Below are positions 44,028 to 46,766 of a stretch of DNA of 46,766 nucleotides, piece after piece. Within the stretch, counting starts at the first letter, position 1. Every line of letters starts with the position of its first letter. The notes under the pieces are model-generated. The model was not told the DNA's origin. It saw only the letters and a list, made by a program, of their open reading frames with translations, and did not search any database. The DNA comes from Clostridium frigoris (GTDB lineage: Bacteria; Bacillota; Clostridia; Clostridiales; Clostridiaceae), in NCBI RefSeq assembly GCF_018861865.1, contig NZ_JAHLDV010000029.1:1-46766 (forward strand), read 5' to 3'. A program made the translations under genes and the position numbers.

Positions 44028-44074
44028 AATGCAAGTTAAAAACATAAAAATATGTGCCTGTTAAGTAAAACTAC

Positions 44075-44103
44075 TTGACACCGCATTTAAACTCTGATAT
44101 TAT
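44075..44103 (+). promoter_or_regulatory. Strong promoter for ylxM-ffh
   Basis: TTGACA (44075-44080) and TATTAT (44098-44103) have a 17-base spacer, a near-consensus sigma-A promoter. A small inverted repeat AAGTA / TACTT (44063-44076) overlaps the first bases of the -35 box. ylxM begins 24 bases downstream. Confidence 0.8.
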
Positions 44104-44126
44104 ATGATTTGTGAGTCGGTGATGAA

Positions 44127-44474
44127 ATGGAAAAAAGATTTGAAATTTCACTATTATTAGATTTTTATGGGGAATTACTTACGCAAAAGCAACGAAACAT
44201 AATGGATTTGTATTTTAATAATGATTTATCTTTATCTGAAATAGCAGAAATAAATAATACTAGTAGGCAAGCTATTCATGATACTATAAAAAGATCTGAT
44301 AATGCGCTTTTAGTATATGAACAAAAATTGAAATTATTAAATAAAGACCATGAATTAAAGAAAACCTTTGAAAATATAATATTAGAATTAGATGAATTAC
44401 AAAATAATATAAAAGATAAAAATATGAATCAGCTTATATGTGATATAAAAACACAAATTATCGAGAATATTTAG
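44127..44474 (+). CDS. ylxM: YlxM-family helix-turn-helix SRP-associated protein
   Basis: The 115-residue protein has a sigma-70 region-4-like helix-turn-helix, QRNIMDLYFNNDLSLSEIAE then NTSRQAIHDTIKRS, and a charged helical tail. It matches YlxM (UPF0122), which sits before ffh in most Firmicutes and binds SRP components in some. GGTGATGAA precedes the ATG. The ffh start is ten bases after its stop. Confidence 0.94.
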   Translation: MEKRFEISLLLDFYGELLTQKQRNIMDLYFNNDLSLSEIAEINNTSRQAIHDTIKRSDNALLVYEQKLKLLNKDHELKKTFENIILELDELQNNIKDKNMNQLICDIKTQIIENI

Positions 44475-44484
44475 GAGGTTTATT

Positions 44485-45834
44485 ATGGCTTTTGAAGGGT
44501 TATCTTCTAAGTTACAGGATACCATAAGAAAATTAAAGGGTAAGGGTAAGCTTTCTGAAAAAGATATTAAAGATGCTATGAGAGAAGTAAAATTAGCATT
44601 ATTAGAAGCTGATGTTAATTATAAAGTAGTTAAAGATTTTGTGAAAAATGTAAGCGAAAAGTGTTTAGGTAATGGAGTGTTACAAAGTTTAACACCTGGG
44701 CAACAGGTTATTAAAATTGTTAATGATGAGTTAACTAGTTTAATGGGTAATTCAGAAAGTAAGTTAGAGTTTTCAACTAGTGGGTTAACAGTTATAATGC
44801 TTGTGGGGCTTCAAGGTGCTGGTAAAACAACAATGGGTGGTAAACTTGCGCTTTCACTTAAAAGAAAAAATAAAAAACCTTTATTAGTAGCTTGTGATGT
44901 ATATAGGCCAGCTGCAATTAAACAATTGCAAGTTGTAGGAAAACAAATTGAAGTTCCGGTATTTACAATGGGAGACAAAGTTAGTCCTGTAGATATAGCA
45001 AAAGCATCAATAGACTTTGCTCGTGAAAATGGTAATAATGTGGTTATATTAGATACTGCAGGAAGACTTCATATAGATGAAAACTTAATGGAAGAACTTC
45101 AAAATATGAAATTAAGTGTAAAGCCAGATGAAATAATGCTTGTTGTAGATTCCATGACTGGTCAGGATGCAGTTAATGTAGCAGATAGTTTTAATTCACA
45201 GTTAGATATAACTGGAGTCATTTTAACTAAATTGGATGGAGATACAAGGGGTGGTGCAGCACTATCAATTAAGGCAATAACAGGAAAGCCTATAAAATTT
45301 GTTGGTTCTGGTGAAAAAATGAATGACCTGGAAGTTTTTTATCCAGATAGAATGGCATCGAGAATACTTGGTATGGGAGATGTACTTTCATTAATTGAAA
45401 AAGCACAAGATTCTTTTGATGAAAATGAAGCAAAAGAACTCAGTAATAGGATGTTATCTCAAGAATTTAATTTTGATGATTATTTGGCATCAATGCAGCA
45501 AATGAAAAAACTTGGACCACTTAATAAAATAGTTGAAATGATTCCAGGTTTAAATAAAAAAGAATTGCAGGGTGTAGACTTATCTCAAGGTGAAAAACAA
45601 ATGGGAAAAAGTGAAGCTATAATAAAATCAATGACTGCAGCAGAAAGAAAACATCCTAATTTGGTTAGCGGATCTTCATCTAGAAAAAAGAGAATTGCTA
45701 ACGGATCAGGTACTTTAGTCCAACAGGTTAATAAGGTTATAAAAGATTTTGAAATGATGAAAAAATTTATGAAACAAGCAAAAGGATTCCAAAAACCCGG
45801 TAAAAAGGGAATGTTTGGTAAAATGCCTTTTTAA
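44485..45834 (+). CDS. ffh: Signal recognition particle protein Ffh
   Basis: The 449-residue GTPase has the N domain (about 1-90), GLQGAGKTT (108-116), DVYRPAA, DTAGRLHID and TKLDGDTRGGAA, and a methionine-rich M domain (about 300-449, rich in MKKF, MKQA and MFGKMPF) that binds signal peptides and 4.5S/6S RNA. It directs membrane proteins to FtsY. GAGGTTTATT precedes the ATG. rpsP and khpA follow, as in Bacillus. Confidence 0.97.
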   Translation: MAFEGLSSKLQDTIRKLKGKGKLSEKDIKDAMREVKLALLEADVNYKVVKDFVKNVSEKCLGNGVLQSLTPGQQVIKIVNDELTSLMGNSESKLEFSTSGLTVIMLVGLQGAGKTTMGGKLALSLKRKNKKPLLVACDVYRPAAIKQLQVVGKQIEVPVFTMGDKVSPVDIAKASIDFARENGNNVVILDTAGRLHIDENLMEELQNMKLSVKPDEIMLVVDSMTGQDAVNVADSFNSQLDITGVILTKLDGDTRGGAALSIKAITGKPIKFVGSGEKMNDLEVFYPDRMASRILGMGDVLSLIEKAQDSFDENEAKELSNRMLSQEFNFDDYLASMQQMKKLGPLNKIVEMIPGLNKKELQGVDLSQGEKQMGKSEAIIKSMTAAERKHPNLVSGSSSRKKRIANGSGTLVQQVNKVIKDFEMMKKFMKQAKGFQKPGKKGMFGKMPF

Positions 45835-45882
45835 TATAACACTTGATAGATTAATAAATTTAGATTTAAGGAGGTGATATAC

Positions 45883-46125
45883 ATGGCAGTTAAAATAAGA
45901 TTAAAAAGAATGGGCGCTAAACATGCTCCATTTTACAGAGTTATCGTTGCAGATTCAAGATCTCCAAGAGATGGTAAATTTATTGAAGAAATAGGATACT
46001 ATAATCCAACAACAGAGCCAACTACTATTAAAATAGATGTTGAAAAAGCAACTAAGTGGATGAAGAATGGTGCACAACCATCTGATACAGTTAAAAGGTT
46101 ACTTAGCAAAATAGCAGTCAACTAG
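45883..46125 (+). CDS. rpsP: Small-subunit ribosomal protein S16
   Basis: The 80-residue protein starts [26 protein letters not shown], the standard S16 N-terminus, and includes [18 protein letters not shown]-like residues. AAGGAGGTGA lies ahead of ATG 45883; an in-frame GTG at 45874 is inside the binding site. It is followed by khpA with a 34-base gap. Confidence 0.97.
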   Translation: MAVKIRLKRMGAKHAPFYRVIVADSRSPRDGKFIEEIGYYNPTTEPTTIKIDVEKATKWMKNGAQPSDTVKRLLSKIAVN

Positions 46126-46159
46126 AAAAGTTTGTAAGTAATGAATGGAGGAGTTTTCC

Positions 46160-46387
46160 ATGAAGCAGTTACTTGAAGTATTGGCAAAGTATTTAGTTGA
46201 TAAACCAGAAATGGTAGTAGTAAACGAAGTAGCGCATGAGCATACAGTTCTTTTAGAATTATCTGTAGCGCATGAAGATATGGGGAAAGTTATAGGAAAA
46301 CAGGGTAGAATAGCGAAAGCTATTCGTACCGTTGTAAAAGCAGCTGCTGTTAAAGAAAATAAAAAAGTGGTTGTTGAAATAAAGTAA
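46160..46387 (+). CDS. khpA: KH-domain RNA-binding protein KhpA
   Basis: The 75-residue protein is a single KH domain with the GxxG loop GKQG (46-49) inside MGKVIGKQGRIAKAIR. KhpA pairs with KhpB (Jag) to bind many small RNAs and mRNAs and affects cell elongation. GGAGGAG precedes ATG 46160; an ATG at 46145 would sit on the binding site. In Bacillus and most Clostridium rimM-trmD-rplS follow directly; here a terminator and a repeat element come next. Confidence 0.95.
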   Translation: MKQLLEVLAKYLVDKPEMVVVNEVAHEHTVLLELSVAHEDMGKVIGKQGRIAKAIRTVVKAAAVKENKKVVVEIK

Positions 46388-46420
46388 GAGTTAGGTTCTT
46401 CCTAACTCTTATTTTATTTA
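46386..46420 (+). terminator. Terminator after khpA
   Basis: AAGAGTTAGG (46386-46395) pairs with CCTAACTCTT (46401-46410) around TTCTT, followed by a T-rich tract. The stem starts in the khpA stop codon region. Confidence 0.88.
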
Positions 46421-46430
46421 AATACTGAGT

Positions 46431-46627
46431 TTTAACGACATTTCAGAAGGAAAGTCTCCCATTTATATAAGTGGTGGTTACATACCCTAACAAATGGAAA
46501 ACTTTAGTGGGGGGATAACAATTGAGAATTGTTATCTACTCCAGAGAACTACAAAGGGGTAAATCTCCTTCTGAAGTCGTTAATGCATCTTCTTCGAAGC
46601 TGTTGCAGCGACCCAGGAGATGATTTA
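46431..46627 (-). repeat. Structured intergenic element, copy 2 (inverted)
   Basis: This 197-nt copy is the reverse-orientation match of the element at 27144-27315. On the minus strand it reads TAAATCATCTCCTGG, then GCTG-CAA-CAGC, CTTCGAAG and the outer stem arm 46583-46567, which pairs with 46450-46432 (two-base bulge). The inner 15-bp stem joins 46504-46490 and 46466-46452. Compared with copy 1 it has an insert that forms its own 10-bp hairpin (46514-46523 with 46527-46536). It starts ten bases after the khpA terminator. No coding frame is seen. Confidence 0.75.
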
Positions 46628-46766
46628 TTTATAACATAAACAAAATAAATAATATTGGATAGTGTTAACTAACCTATGAAAAAACTAGATTGAAAATTTT
46701 AAGATTTAAATTGTACTTTGAAAAGTGAAAATATATCTAAAAGGAATGAAACATTAGTTTTGTTAT
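46628..46766. other. AT-rich noncoding end of window
   Basis: No open frame or RNA fold is supported in these 139 bases. TTGTAC and TATCTA near 46711-46739, with a 17-base spacer, may be a promoter for a rightward gene beyond the window, and AAAAGGA at 46739-46745 could be its binding site if the start lies just outside. Confidence 0.3.

Noticed and set aside
1-46766. CRISPR arrays, transposase genes, phage genes, tRNA or rRNA genes
   Set aside because: I looked for repeat-spacer patterns, transposase or integrase motifs and tRNA-like folds across the window and found none that I could support.

Overview
The window is a chromosomal stretch from an AT-rich, endospore-forming Firmicute, most probably Clostridium sensu stricto. 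The evidence is the very low GC, strong AGGAGG-type ribosome binding sites with TTG/GTG as well as ATG starts, spoVM and ylbJ (sporulation), a four-cysteine L28, and a gene order matching the Bacillus/Clostridium core block from yloC (yicC) to the ffh-rpsP-khpA cluster. The species cannot be named from the sequence alone.

Region 1 (1-9.7 kb) is accessory. It holds a CmpB-like membrane protein, an OhrR-type peroxide regulator, a 982-residue secreted multidomain protein with a glycoside-hydrolase-like C-terminus, a small membrane protein, three tiny hydrophilic proteins in a row, an asparaginase, an AzgA-type purine permease and a class I/II aminotransferase. Most of these are single-gene units separated by hairpin terminators, some very long.

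Region 2 (9.8-27.1 kb) is the housekeeping run yicC-remA-gmk-rpoZ-coaBC, then priA-def-fmt-rsmB-rlmN-prpC-prkC-rsgA-rpe-thiN, a small membrane protein, the 22-residue spoVM, convergent rpmB, and the Asp23-family gene with the DAK/FakA-like gene. It covers nucleotide supply, CoA synthesis, replication restart, N-terminal formyl-Met handling, rRNA modification, Ser/Thr phospho-signalling and ribosome assembly.

Region 3 (27.1-46.4 kb) is recG-rsmD-coaD-coiled-coil gene, two leftward genes (ylbJ and tmcAL), ackA, DUF177-rpmF, plsX-acpP-rnc-radical SAM-miniprotein-smc-ftsY and ylxM-ffh-rpsP-khpA. It links acetate kinase, phospholipid/fatty acid initiation, RNase III, chromosome condensation and the SRP pathway.

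The most unusual signal is a pair of inverted copies of a roughly 170-200 nt intergenic element (27144-27315 on +, 46431-46627 on -) that bracket the whole of region 3. Both copies start or end just after an intrinsic terminator. They share a nearly identical 61-nt block and a long branched hairpin in which every difference in the paired arms keeps pairing. No coding capacity was seen, so this looks like an undescribed structured RNA or a non-autonomous mobile element. Other points of interest are spoVM, a 32-residue miniprotein before smc, a 57-bp near-perfect palindrome after the purine permease, matching CGTAA/TTACG palindromes upstream of the asparaginase and permease genes, and an ackA with no pta beside it.
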